NCBI GenBank assembly: GCA_943324415.2
Contig: CALPLN020000002.1
Location: forward strand, 1-37,572
Origin: Sediminibacterium ginsengisoli
Lineage (GTDB): Bacteria > Bacteroidota > Bacteroidia > Chitinophagales > Chitinophagaceae
Length of the DNA stretch: 37,572 nucleotides
Direction: 5' to 3'
How positions within the stretch are numbered: position 1 is the stretch's first letter; each line of letters begins with the position of its first letter. The translations under genes and the position numbers were made by a program. The notes under the pieces are model-generated. The model was not told the origin of the DNA, did no database searches, and was given only the letters and a program-made list of their open reading frames with translations. Below, piece by piece: positions 1-9,314 of this stretch.

Positions 1-2
1 CT

Positions 3-1301
3 CAACAAACTATCGTAATTCAACAGGATAGGATAAAGGCAATTGGACAGATCAATGCTATTCAAAAAAAGTTTAGCGCTAAATTAATCATAGACGGCAC
101 TGGGAAATTTATCATGCCTTCTTTATGGGACATGCATGTACACTTTGGAGGTGATACATTGATCGCGGAAAATAAATTACTGCTTCCCTTATATACGGCA
201 ATGGGTATTAGCCATGTTCGAGATTGTGCTGGTGATATAAGTGATTCAGTAATTGCTTGGAAAAAAGCTATCCAAGAAAACAAATTACAAGGTCCAAATA
301 TTTTCACCTCTGGTCCAAAATTAGAAGGCATTCATTCTATTTGGCCTGGCGACTTAGAGATAGGCGACGAAGCTGGTTTGAGCAAAGCACTAGATTCGCT
401 TCAGAAATTACAAGTAGATTTTGTAAAGATTACAGACAATACGCTGGAACCAAACTTATTTTTGAAAAGCATCCAGGCTGCAAGAAAAAGAGGATGGCAG
501 GTTACTGGACATATCCCGGCAACGATGACTGTTGCCACTTATGCCAATGCTGGCTTATCCGCTATAGAGCATATTGGTTATTTGCAAAGAGCTGCGTCGG
601 ATAAAGAAGATAGTATCACACAGTTAAGGGCAGCAGGTAAGATTAATAATAAAGAAGCCGCTGTTTTGTATTTAAATACGTTCAATAAAGAAGTGGCTAT
701 ACAAAAGTTCAAAAATTTAGCAGCCAATGGTACTGCTGTTGTTCCTACCATCAATGGAAGTTTTAAAACCACTTATTTAGACCAATTCGATTTTACAAAA
801 GACGACTATTTAAGATACCTTGGACCGGCATTAAAAAGAACCTACGCATGGCGAATCAACAGAGCAGCCAATGACAATGCAGAGGCGATTCAATTTAGGC
901 ATGCTAACTTTGAAGCTGCAGCGAGTTTACTGCCTATCTTATACAAAGCTGGGGTCACAATTTTAGCAGGAACGGATGCAGGTTATTTAAACTCATTTAA
1001 CTATCCCGGACTTGGCATGCACGAAGAGTTGGCAATGATGGTAAAGTATGGCCTGACACCTAGAGAAGCTCTCTTGTGTTCCGTCGTAAATGGGCCTGCT
1101 TTTTTTGGATTGCAAAATGACTATGGTGCAGTAGCGGAACATAAAAAAGCAGATTTGATCATTCTGAACGCCAATCCACTTGTGCAAATTCAAAATACCA
1201 GAACTATTGATGGCTTTATCCGCAACGGCAAATACTTAGATAGGAAAAATTTAGATAATTTGTTGCAGCATGTATTGAAGGAGATAAGTGTATTAAAATA
1301 A
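3..1301 (+). CDS. Amidohydrolase family protein (imidazolonepropionase-like), 5' truncated by window edge
   Basis: Frame is open from base 3 (QQTIVIQQDRIKAIG...), so the listed ATG at 114 is internal; metal-ligand motif DMHVHFGG, later HIPA, EHIGYL, AGTDAG, KKADLIILNANPL. Confidence 0.85.
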   Translation, partial: QQTIVIQQDRIKAIGQINAIQKKFSAKLIIDGTGKFIMPSLWDMHVHFGGDTLIAENKLLLPLYTAMGISHVRDCAGDISDSVIAWKKAIQENKLQGPNIFTSGPKLEGIHSIWPGDLEIGDEAGLSKALDSLQKLQVDFVKITDNTLEPNLFLKSIQAARKRGWQVTGHIPATMTVATYANAGLSAIEHIGYLQRAASDKEDSITQLRAAGKINNKEAAVLYLNTFNKEVAIQKFKNLAANGTAVVPTINGSFKTTYLDQFDFTKDDYLRYLGPALKRTYAWRINRAANDNAEAIQFRHANFEAAASLLPILYKAGVTILAGTDAGYLNSFNYPGLGMHEELAMMVKYGLTPREALLCSVVNGPAFFGLQNDYGAVAEHKKADLIILNANPLVQIQNTRTIDGFIRNGKYLDRKNLDNLLQHVLKEISVLK

Positions 1302-1322
1302 TACCCACTAATAGTATACGGT

Positions 1323-1469
1323 TTAATTCAAATGCTGGTACTCCTTTGGGGTAGATCCAACTTGTTGTTTAAAGCATCTTGTAAAATGTTGAGGGTATTT
1401 AAAGCCTAATTCCCCTGCAATTTGGTTGACTGACTTATCTGTCTTATTTGCCCTATATCCTTCATGTTT
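1323..1469 (-). pseudogene. Remnant of AraC-family C-terminal HTH domain
   Basis: Minus-strand reading gives KHEGYRANKTDKSVNQIAGELGFKYPQHFTRCFKQQVGSTPKEYQHLN-stop, matching the second AraC HTH and the tPkEYr signature; stop codon upstream at 1470-1472; no N-terminal portion present. Confidence 0.7.
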
Positions 1470-1502
1470 TCAGGGTGAAAGAGGGTGTGAAGCATTAATA
1501 CC

Positions 1503-1510
1503 TATATTTG
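1503..1510 (+). promoter_or_regulatory. Bacteroidota -7 element TATATTTG upstream of terC-like gene
   Basis: Exact TAnnTTTG 20 bp before the ATG at 1530. Confidence 0.45.
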
Positions 1511-1529
1511 CATTTGTAAAAACGCATAT

Positions 1530-2219
1530 ATGTTAGACGCAATTATCCCATTGATCTCCTTAATACTTCTAGAAGTCATTTTAGGTATTGACAATGTAAT
1601 TTTCATCTCCATTTTATCGGATAAGTTGCCTGATAGCCAAAGAAACAAATTAAGGTATTGGGGGCTTGGTTTAGCCATGGTGATGCGTCTAATTTTATTG
1701 ACGTTAATTTCTTGGATTCTAAAATTGGATCAACCTTTATTTACGTTTTTAGATATAAGTTTCTCAGGTAAGGGGATCATTTTGATCGCCGGTGGTTTAT
1801 TTTTAATCTATAAGAGTACTGTTGAGATTTATCATAAAACAGAATTGGCCAATCAGAGTGAAGTGCCAGTTGTTCCAAAGGCGAGTAGCTTCAAAAGATT
1901 ATTGATGGAGATTATACTTTTAGATTTAGTATTTTCTATTGATTCGATCATTACTGCGATTGGCATGGCACAAGAATTATGGGTCATGTATACATCGGTT
2001 ATCGTGGCTGTTGTAATTATGATTTTTGCTTCGCAGCCAATTAGTTATTTTATCAAAAAGCATCCTTCCTTCAAAATATTGGCTTTAAGCTTTTTAATGA
2101 TGATTGGTATTTCTTTAATTGCAGAAGGCTTTCATTTGGCGATACCTAAAGGCTATATTTATTTTTCAATGGCTTTTGCTTTTGTAGTTGATATCATACA
2201 AATGAAGACGGTAAAATAG
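1530..2219 (+). CDS. TerC family integral membrane protein
   Basis: LLEVILGIDNVIFISIL and LLDLVFSIDSIITAIGM paired motifs typical of TerC. Confidence 0.85.
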   Translation: MLDAIIPLISLILLEVILGIDNVIFISILSDKLPDSQRNKLRYWGLGLAMVMRLILLTLISWILKLDQPLFTFLDISFSGKGIILIAGGLFLIYKSTVEIYHKTELANQSEVPVVPKASSFKRLLMEIILLDLVFSIDSIITAIGMAQELWVMYTSVIVAVVIMIFASQPISYFIKKHPSFKILALSFLMMIGISLIAEGFHLAIPKGYIYFSMAFAFVVDIIQMKTVK

Positions 2220-2223
2220 TCCT

Positions 2224-4416
2224 ATGCAATCACCCGTATTTTTAATTACGCCACCATTTACGCAGCTAAATACGCCTTATCCTGCAACGGCATATATCAA
2301 AGGATTTTTGAATACTAAAGGTATTTCAAGTGTCCAGGCAGATCTGGGGATTGAGGTGACATTGGCTGTTTTTAATAAGGAAGGATTATCGAAGTTATTT
2401 GAGGCTATCGTTGAAAAGGAATACGAGCTTAGTCCCGATTGTCAACGTATACTTGCTCTGAAAAACAACTATATCAACACGATTGATCAAGTGATTTTAT
2501 TTCTACAGGGTAAGTTGGATACCATTGCGCATTTAATTTGTACGCGTTCATTCTTACCAGAAGCAAGTGCTTTTGATCAATTAGATGATTTAGCATGGGC
2601 ATTCGGTGCGATGGGCAAGCAGGATAAAGCAAAGCATATCGCTACAATGTACTTAGAGGATCTTGGCAACTTGATTAAAGCAACAATTGATCCTTATTTT
2701 GGTTTTAGTCGTTATGCAGAAAGTCTCGGAAGATCTGCTAATTCATTTGACGAATTGTATGAAGCACTCAATGCGCCTGCAACTTATTTAGACACTATTT
2801 TATTAAGTCTATTTGAACAACATATTCAAAAAGTACAACCTAAACTAGTTTGTATCTCAGTGCCATTCCCTGGAAATCTGTATACTTCTTTGAGGTGTGG
2901 ACAATGGATTAAGCAGCATCACCCTGAAATCAAAGTGGCAATGGGTGGTGGCTTTGCCAATACCGAACTTCGTTCCTTGTCTGATCCAAGGGTGTTTGAG
3001 TTTTATGATTTTATTACATTGGATGATGGGGAAACGCCGATTGAATTATTAATTGATCATATTGACGGTAAAAAAGAAGTACATGATTTAAAACGCTGTT
3101 TTGTATTATTGAACGGAGTGGTGACGTATATGAATGAATCCATTTATCCAGACTATAAGCAACACCAGCTGGGGACGCCTGATTATGAGGGTTTATTGTT
3201 GGACCAATATATCTCTGTGATTGAGTTAGTCAATCCAATGCATAGTTTGTGGAGTGACGGAAGATGGAATAAACTAACGATGGCCCATGGGTGTTATTGG
3301 GGTAAATGTACGTTTTGTGATATCTCTTTGGACTATATTAAAACCTATGAACCTGCAACAGCTAGTTTATTGGCAGACAGGATGGAGACCATGATTGCCC
3401 AGACTGGTCAAAATGGCTTTCATTTTGTAGACGAAGCAGCACCACCCGCATTGATGAAGGCTTTAGCAATTGAAATCATTCGTCGTAAGTTAGTGGTAAG
3501 TTGGTGGGCCAATGTACGCTTTGAAAAAAGCTTTACACAGGACCTTTGTCTTTTATTGAAAGCTTCTGGATGTATTGCGGTGAGTGGAGGGTTAGAGGTT
3601 GCATCAGACAGGTTATTGGATCTAATTCAGAAAGGAATCACAGTAGCACAAGTTGCTAGAGTAAGCAAGCATTTTAATGATGCAGGAATCATGGTACATG
3701 CTTACTTGATGTATGGCTTTCCTACACAGACAGTGCAAGAAACGGTTGATTCTTTAGAAATGGTACGTCAGTTATTTGAAACAGGTGTATTAAAATCTGC
3801 CTTCTGGCATTTGTTTACGATGACTGCGCATAGTCCAGTTGGGTTGGCACCTGAAAAATATAAAGTCAAAAAAGTAACAGATGCAATTGGCAGTTTTGCC
3901 AATAATGATATCGTCCATACAGATCCCACAGGTGCGAATCATGAGATATTTGGCTTTGGCTTAAAAAAGGCATTGCTTAATTATATGCATGGTGTTTGTT
4001 TTGAATTCCCATTACAAAAATGGTTTGAATTTAAAATACCAAAAACCACGATTGAGCCAAATTATATCCAAACACAAATTGATGCGGTAGAGATAGGTAC
4101 TACAAATTATAAAGCAATATGGATAGGATTAAAACCGAATGCAACCATTGTTCAAAAGGCAAAGAAAGGCAATAAGTGGGAAGAGCTGAATTTACGTTTT
4201 GAGACCAATAAAAACACTGTTTCAATCAATGTGTCGCCAGAAAACGGTGCATGGTTAATGCAGCTATTGTCAAAAATACATATAGATACCTCTGTAGGTA
4301 TGCCTTTGGCAGAGATCAAGGCGGATTATGCAGCTGCAGGTTTGGAAGGCTTTGATTTGTTTTGGGATAATAAGCCCATCAATACCTTGCATAAAGCAGG
4401 GCTATTAAGAATTTAA
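2224..4416 (+). CDS. B12-binding domain-containing radical SAM protein
   Basis: N-terminal cobalamin-binding-like region (PKLVCISVPFPGNLYTSLRCGQWIKQHHPEIKVAMGGGFANTE), then CYWGKCTFC cluster motif and radical SAM barrel features. Confidence 0.85.
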   Translation: MQSPVFLITPPFTQLNTPYPATAYIKGFLNTKGISSVQADLGIEVTLAVFNKEGLSKLFEAIVEKEYELSPDCQRILALKNNYINTIDQVILFLQGKLDTIAHLICTRSFLPEASAFDQLDDLAWAFGAMGKQDKAKHIATMYLEDLGNLIKATIDPYFGFSRYAESLGRSANSFDELYEALNAPATYLDTILLSLFEQHIQKVQPKLVCISVPFPGNLYTSLRCGQWIKQHHPEIKVAMGGGFANTELRSLSDPRVFEFYDFITLDDGETPIELLIDHIDGKKEVHDLKRCFVLLNGVVTYMNESIYPDYKQHQLGTPDYEGLLLDQYISVIELVNPMHSLWSDGRWNKLTMAHGCYWGKCTFCDISLDYIKTYEPATASLLADRMETMIAQTGQNGFHFVDEAAPPALMKALAIEIIRRKLVVSWWANVRFEKSFTQDLCLLLKASGCIAVSGGLEVASDRLLDLIQKGITVAQVARVSKHFNDAGIMVHAYLMYGFPTQTVQETVDSLEMVRQLFETGVLKSAFWHLFTMTAHSPVGLAPEKYKVKKVTDAIGSFANNDIVHTDPTGANHEIFGFGLKKALLNYMHGVCFEFPLQKWFEFKIPKTTIEPNYIQTQIDAVEIGTTNYKAIWIGLKPNATIVQKAKKGNKWEELNLRFETNKNTVSINVSPENGAWLMQLLSKIHIDTSVGMPLAEIKADYAAAGLEGFDLFWDNKPINTLHKAGLLRI

Positions 4417-4426
4417 ATCCATTAAG

Positions 4427-4747
4427 ATGCATGTTGAATGGGTAAGAGATTTTTGTTTGACTTTTAAAGATGTGGAAGAATGTCAGCCATTCGGTCCAGA
4501 GCATCTCGTATATAAGATTAAGGGTAAAATGTTCTTACTTCTTTCTTTGGATGAAATCCCGCCAAGGGTCAATGTAAAAACAGATCCAGAAAGATCAATT
4601 GAATTAAGAGAATCTTATCCTGACAATATATTACCGGGTTATCATATGAATAAGAAGCATTGGAACACACTTGTTTTAAATGCTAGACTTAGTCCATCTT
4701 TAGTGCAAGAATTGATTCGTGATTCTTATGCATTAGTTAGTAAATAA
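4427..4747 (+). CDS. MmcQ/YjbR family protein
   Basis: VEECQPFGPEHLVYKIKGKMFLLL...VNVKTDP...PGYHMNKKHWNTL. Confidence 0.85.
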   Translation: MHVEWVRDFCLTFKDVEECQPFGPEHLVYKIKGKMFLLLSLDEIPPRVNVKTDPERSIELRESYPDNILPGYHMNKKHWNTLVLNARLSPSLVQELIRDSYALVSK

Positions 4748-4865
4748 ACTTAAATACTTATTCTTAAAATTTTGCCAATTATCATTTGCATAAGCCACTT
4801 TAACATATATTTTAATTGTATGTAACTTTTTCCCGATATTTTCGTTCAACTTTAAAATAAATTGA

Positions 4866-7634
4866 ATGAATTTTCTCTCTCCTAGCTGGCTTAAGCTAGT
4901 TTTACTCAACGGGCTTGTTTTGCTTAGTTTATCTGTTTCTGCTCAATTAAATAGTATAAAAGGTGAAATTAAAGATACGGTTGATAAGAAAAGTCTCTAT
5001 AACGCCTCCGTGGTTTTGCTACATGCCAAAGATTCTGTTCTTTATAAAACAATACGAACTCAATTAAATGGACAATTTTCATTCAACGCAATTCAAAAAG
5101 GCGCATATGTTTTAATGATTTCATATCCTCAATATGCTGATTATTTAGAAAAAATTGAACTAAAAGAAAGTGATATTAATTTAGGCATCATTCCATTAAA
5201 TACAAAAGTCCACTTATTAAAGGAGGTCATCATAAAAAATACAGTTTCTGCAATTCGAGTTAAAGGCGATACTACAGAATATAAAGCCGATAGCTTTAGA
5301 GTTACACCCAATGCGGATGTGCAGGAATTAATAAAAAAAATGCCTGGATTTCAAGTCAACTCCAAAGGAGAGATTACAACCCAGGGTGAAAAAGTAAATA
5401 AAGTATTGGTTGATGGAGAAGAATTCTTTAGCGATGATCCTGCAGTAGTGACAAAAAATTTAAGAGCGGATGCGGTGGACAAAGTACAAGTTTTTGATAA
5501 AAAATCTGACCAAGCGGCTTTTACAGGAATTGATGATGGGCAAACCAGTAAGACGATCAATTTGCAATTAAAAGAAGATAAAAAAAATGGCCATTATGGT
5601 AAGTTCGAACTTGGCTCAAATTTAGATACCTATAAGAATGGGAAAGCTTTAATTAATGCGTTTAAAGGAAAGAAGAAGTTTGCCGGCTATCTCACCACTG
5701 ATAACACAAAGTTTGAAGCGTTAAGTTGGGATGAACAAAGAAATTACTCAGACGGGGGCAATACGGTGACCACATTAGGGGATGACGGAAGTATGAGTAT
5801 TTATTTTTCTAGTGGTGGTGATGATTATGACGAACAAATAGGTTTGCCTAATCAACAAAGCGGAGGAGTAGTACTTGCTAATAAATGGGGTAATACTTCC
5901 ACCAACAATACTGGTCAATATCAAAGATTGCAATCTAATGCGAAAGGAACTAGTTACACGCAAACAATTCTTTCTAACGCAATTTTAAATAACAACACTA
6001 CGAATGACCAAGTGCTTGATAAAAGAAAGTATCGTTTCAATACTATTAATGAGTGGGGTACAGATAGTACAGGTTTGTTTAAAATTACTTTAAAAGCGGC
6101 TAATACTTTAAAAGAGGCTAGTGCGCAATATTTTGGTATTACAACGAATGAATCCGGTAGTCGTATCAATCAGACAGAAAGACAGACAAGTTTAGCAGAG
6201 AACGATAAACTTTTAGTTTCAAATTTAAGTTATAGAAAGAAGTTTGCTAAAAAAGGTAGAACAATTTCGGTGCTTTCTGATTTGAATTTTAATGATAAAG
6301 CACAAGATGCAACTTTGATCTCTGAAAACAGTTTCTATGACGCAGCTAATTTACTCAGCTCTGTAGACAGGGTAGATCAAGTTAAAGCCAATCAACAAAC
6401 AACTTCATCTATCGCTTCAAATATAGTGTACACAGAACCATTGAGTGAAAAATCGTTTTTAATTTTTAAATATGGGCTTACAATAGCTAAAAATGATGCA
6501 GAAAGAGTGACTTCAAATAATAATGGTGCAATTGTAGACTCATTGAGTAATCACTTTGTGTTTAATACAGTTAATAACAGTGGGTCACTCAGTTATCGTT
6601 ATGTTGCTAAGAAAGTAAATTTTATCATTGGATCGGGAATGGGGACAGCAAACTATCAGTTAAACGATTTGGAATTGGGTACAAACAGAGCAATCAATTT
6701 TACAAATTTTATTCCAAGCGCTTCTTTAAATTTTAATCCTAAACAACAAAGAAGAATTAGGTTTAATTACAATGGCAATACTATTAACCCTACACTCCAA
6801 CAGATACAGCCAATTATTGACAATTCGGATCCTTTAAATATAGGGGTGGGTAATGCTAATTTGCAACAAGGATTTTCAAATAAGTTCTCGTTTAATGCAA
6901 ATGATTATAAAGTACTAAAAAGTCGATCTATTAGTTTGAATGCAAATTATACTGCTACAAACAATGCTATTACCAATAGCAGTCAAGTGGATACCAATGG
7001 GCGTACAATACGTAAATACGTTAATGTAGACGGAAGTTTTAATTACAATTTCAGTGTAGGTTATGGATTGGATGTCTATAAAGGGGTAAATCTTCGTGTG
7101 CAAATGGGTAAAAATTTCAATCGTTATATCAACTTCGTGAATGATGTCAAAAATACCAATGACAATAATGGAATAGACTATACTTTAAGTTTGAATTACT
7201 GGAGCGATACTTGGTTTAATTTCTATTGGCAATTAATGGCAACCAATAATCAGTCAACATCTAGCATTAGAGCTAATATCACTACAAACTATTGGTCATA
7301 TTCAAGTTACGGTAATTTTAATTTCAACTTTAAAAAAGCTAAAACCTATATTTCAATTGAGAATGACATCAATATCTATCAAAAATCGGCTGCTTTCCCC
7401 GATCAAAGAAATATCTATTTAGTGAGCCCGTCAATTCGTAAAGTAATTGGGAAAAAAGATCAGTTTGAGTTAAAATTATTTGCATTTGATATTTTCAATC
7501 AAAATAATTATGTAAGAAGAAATATATCAAGCAATTTTATTTCAGAGACCACTAATAATGGTATTAGACGTTATTTCTTACTTGGATTTGTGTATAATTT
7601 TTCTAAAAATAGTAAGCCTCCAAGTTTTGATTAA
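4866..7634 (+). CDS. Outer membrane beta-barrel protein (TonB-receptor-like, carboxypeptidase-like N-terminal domain)
   Basis: Signal peptide, KGEIKDTVDKKSLYNASVVLL, plug-like KKMPGFQVNSKGEITTQGEKVNKVLVDGEEFFSDDP, long beta-rich C-terminus. Confidence 0.85.
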   Translation: MNFLSPSWLKLVLLNGLVLLSLSVSAQLNSIKGEIKDTVDKKSLYNASVVLLHAKDSVLYKTIRTQLNGQFSFNAIQKGAYVLMISYPQYADYLEKIELKESDINLGIIPLNTKVHLLKEVIIKNTVSAIRVKGDTTEYKADSFRVTPNADVQELIKKMPGFQVNSKGEITTQGEKVNKVLVDGEEFFSDDPAVVTKNLRADAVDKVQVFDKKSDQAAFTGIDDGQTSKTINLQLKEDKKNGHYGKFELGSNLDTYKNGKALINAFKGKKKFAGYLTTDNTKFEALSWDEQRNYSDGGNTVTTLGDDGSMSIYFSSGGDDYDEQIGLPNQQSGGVVLANKWGNTSTNNTGQYQRLQSNAKGTSYTQTILSNAILNNNTTNDQVLDKRKYRFNTINEWGTDSTGLFKITLKAANTLKEASAQYFGITTNESGSRINQTERQTSLAENDKLLVSNLSYRKKFAKKGRTISVLSDLNFNDKAQDATLISENSFYDAANLLSSVDRVDQVKANQQTTSSIASNIVYTEPLSEKSFLIFKYGLTIAKNDAERVTSNNNGAIVDSLSNHFVFNTVNNSGSLSYRYVAKKVNFIIGSGMGTANYQLNDLELGTNRAINFTNFIPSASLNFNPKQQRRIRFNYNGNTINPTLQQIQPIIDNSDPLNIGVGNANLQQGFSNKFSFNANDYKVLKSRSISLNANYTATNNAITNSSQVDTNGRTIRKYVNVDGSFNYNFSVGYGLDVYKGVNLRVQMGKNFNRYINFVNDVKNTNDNNGIDYTLSLNYWSDTWFNFYWQLMATNNQSTSSIRANITTNYWSYSSYGNFNFNFKKAKTYISIENDINIYQKSAAFPDQRNIYLVSPSIRKVIGKKDQFELKLFAFDIFNQNNYVRRNISSNFISETTNNGIRRYFLLGFVYNFSKNSKPPSFD

Positions 7635-7667
7635 ACATTTTCAATTATTTCATTATAATATTATCAT

Positions 7668-8417
7668 ATGTTCCGTTTTATTTTAATTTCCTTTTTATTC
7701 ATTACTCAGTCAGTAAAAGCACAACAATTTATTAATGCCGGCAAATTGACTTTTGAACGAAAAGTGGCACAAATCACATTGATGGAAAATCTATACGAAA
7801 ATGGCGGGGATGATAATTTTTGGCTAGTAGAAATGAAAAAAGTGTACCCTAGAATAGTAACAGATAGCTATACTTTAGAATTCAATAATAATACTACTTT
7901 ATTTAAAGTGGAGAAAGAAAATTCAGATACCAAGTACATGTTAACTGGATTAAAGCCTTCAGATCAGAATTACGTATATCAAGATTTCAATCAGAATATG
8001 ACAACTATGAGTAAAGGGTTATTTGAAAATGAATACTTAGTAAAAGATAGTTTACGACAATTTCAATGGAAAATTACAGGCGAGGTGAGAGATATTGCTG
8101 GTTTTGAATGTAAAAAAGCCTTAACTAAAATCAATGACTCCGTAGTGGTTGTAGCTTTCTATACGGATCAAATAATGGTAAAAGGTGGTCCAGAAAATTT
8201 CAATGGACTTCCAGGTATGATATTAGGCTTGGCTGTCCCAAGATTATCTCTTACTTTATTTGCTACAAAGCTTGAATTAACAAGCACTCCCTTGAATGTC
8301 AAATTGCCTTCAAAACCCAAATTTGTAAAACACAGCCAAATCCTTCAAGATGTAGAAAAAGGCCTAAAGACTTGGGGTAAAGAAGCTAAGGCAATAGCTT
8401 GGATATCTAATTTATAA
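7668..8417 (+). CDS. GLPGLI family protein
   Basis: Signal peptide; signature segment GGPENFNGLPGMILGLAVP. Confidence 0.9.
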   Translation: MFRFILISFLFITQSVKAQQFINAGKLTFERKVAQITLMENLYENGGDDNFWLVEMKKVYPRIVTDSYTLEFNNNTTLFKVEKENSDTKYMLTGLKPSDQNYVYQDFNQNMTTMSKGLFENEYLVKDSLRQFQWKITGEVRDIAGFECKKALTKINDSVVVVAFYTDQIMVKGGPENFNGLPGMILGLAVPRLSLTLFATKLELTSTPLNVKLPSKPKFVKHSQILQDVEKGLKTWGKEAKAIAWISNL

Positions 8418-8423
8418 ATCCAA

Positions 8424-8479
8424 CCCCCTTTGGCTCATTGTGTAAAGTGAGCCAGATTTCGTTCTGGACGAAAAGGGGG
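8424..8479. terminator. Candidate bidirectional structured terminator between convergent genes
   Basis: CCCCCTTT (8424-8431) pairs with AAAGGGGG (8472-8479); interior GGCTCA/TGAGCC (8432-8437/8448-8453) and an alternative CCAGA/TCTGG hairpin; lies between + GLPGLI and - dodecin genes. Confidence 0.5.
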
Positions 8480-8488
8480 CGGATTAAC

Positions 8489-8701
8489 TTATTTTTTGGT
8501 TAAATCAATTGCGAAACTCAATTTTAACGTCACTCGGTATTCGGTGATTTTATTATTTGTAACAATTGCTGTTTGATCTTGAACCCATACGGATTTAATG
8601 TCTTTCAAGGTTTTGCTAGCGTGTGTGACTGCAGTTTGTGCAGCATCTTCCCAACTTTTAGTTGAATTAGACATCACTTCAATTACTTTTACGGTACTCA
8701 T
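8489..8701 (-). CDS. Dodecin family protein
   Basis: 70 aa, KVIEVMSNSTKSWEDAAQTAVTHASKTLKDIKSVWVQDQ...ITEYRVTLKLSF is dodecin-like over its full length. Confidence 0.9.
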   Translation of the reverse strand: MSTVKVIEVMSNSTKSWEDAAQTAVTHASKTLKDIKSVWVQDQTAIVTNNKITEYRVTLKLSFAIDLTKK

Positions 8702-8747
8702 AACATTTATTTAATGTCTAAATTATTAGATAGTAATGTAATTGACA

Positions 8748-8761
8748 ATGACGCCTATCTT
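8748..8761 (-). promoter_or_regulatory. Crp/Fnr-like box, dodecin promoter
   Basis: Reverse complement AAGATaggcGTCAT; centre 8754.5 is 29.5 bp upstream of minus-strand -7-like TAATTTAG (8718-8725). Confidence 0.5.
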
Positions 8762-8769
8762 ACTTTGTA

Positions 8770-8783
8770 TTGATTAATGTCAT
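8770..8783 (+). promoter_or_regulatory. Crp/Fnr-like box, middle of three
   Basis: TTGATtaatGTCAT; centre 8776.5, exactly 22 bp from each neighbouring box. Confidence 0.65.
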
Positions 8784-8791
8784 TCTTAAAA

Positions 8792-8805
8792 TTGACGACA
8801 ATCAA
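8792..8805 (+). promoter_or_regulatory. Crp/Fnr-like box, promoter of the 8853 ORF
   Basis: TTGACgacaATCAA; centre 8798.5 is 29.5 bp upstream of TAATTTTC (8828-8835). Confidence 0.65.
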
Positions 8806-8852
8806 ATCTGCAAATTTGTAGAACTACTAATTTTCATTTTTAATTGAAACTT

Positions 8853-9314
8853 ATGTCTACAATCCTTGCAGAATCATATTTATTGGAGTTGAAAGCTTGG
8901 CTAAAAATTATTTCATTTTATAAAAATCAAATAGAAGTTTTTAAGCATAAATTATTTCAAGCTGTAAAAGTACCAGTCTTAATTAAAGATAGCGCAAGGG
9001 TAGAAGCCTATCAAGTGCACTTAATCGCATTTCAAGATTTTCTGTTTGAAATAGAAGAGTCAATACTAAGTCAAATTGAAGAAATTGATGTGAAATATAT
9101 GTTTGATGATATGCAAAAAAATGAAGCAATAGAACATCGTCAGATCTTGCTTAGGTATAAACTGTATACTGCAGAAAAAAAATACCTAAGTTTTAGAGAA
9201 GTCTTATCACAATATCTAATCAGTATTTTTGAACTTGTTATACTCGCTAAATTAAATAATCGCTTACCTGATTTGCGTTCTACTGGCAGAAGGCCTACAA
9301 ATATTACAGTTTAA
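8853..9314 (+). CDS. Hypothetical protein, predicted helical (153 aa)
   Basis: ATG at 8853 (listed start 8844 is TTG); helix/coiled-coil-like composition; own regulated promoter candidate. Confidence 0.65.
   Translation: MSTILAESYLLELKAWLKIISFYKNQIEVFKHKLFQAVKVPVLIKDSARVEAYQVHLIAFQDFLFEIEESILSQIEEIDVKYMFDDMQKNEAIEHRQILLRYKLYTAEKKYLSFREVLSQYLISIFELVILAKLNNRLPDLRSTGRRPTNITV

Noticed and set aside
62-331. Minus-strand ORF of 89 aa (and other antisense or out-of-frame ORFs, e.g. 257-604, 5351-5560, 16431-16673, 29543-29869, 30580-30885, 33687-33935)
   Set aside because: Each lies opposite or inside a well-supported coding gene and shows no recognisable domain; treated as chance open frames.
1302-1529. 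Insertion sequence or other mobile element at the AraC remnant
   Set aside because: No terminal inverted repeats, target duplication or transposase fragment seen; a simple gene remnant suffices.
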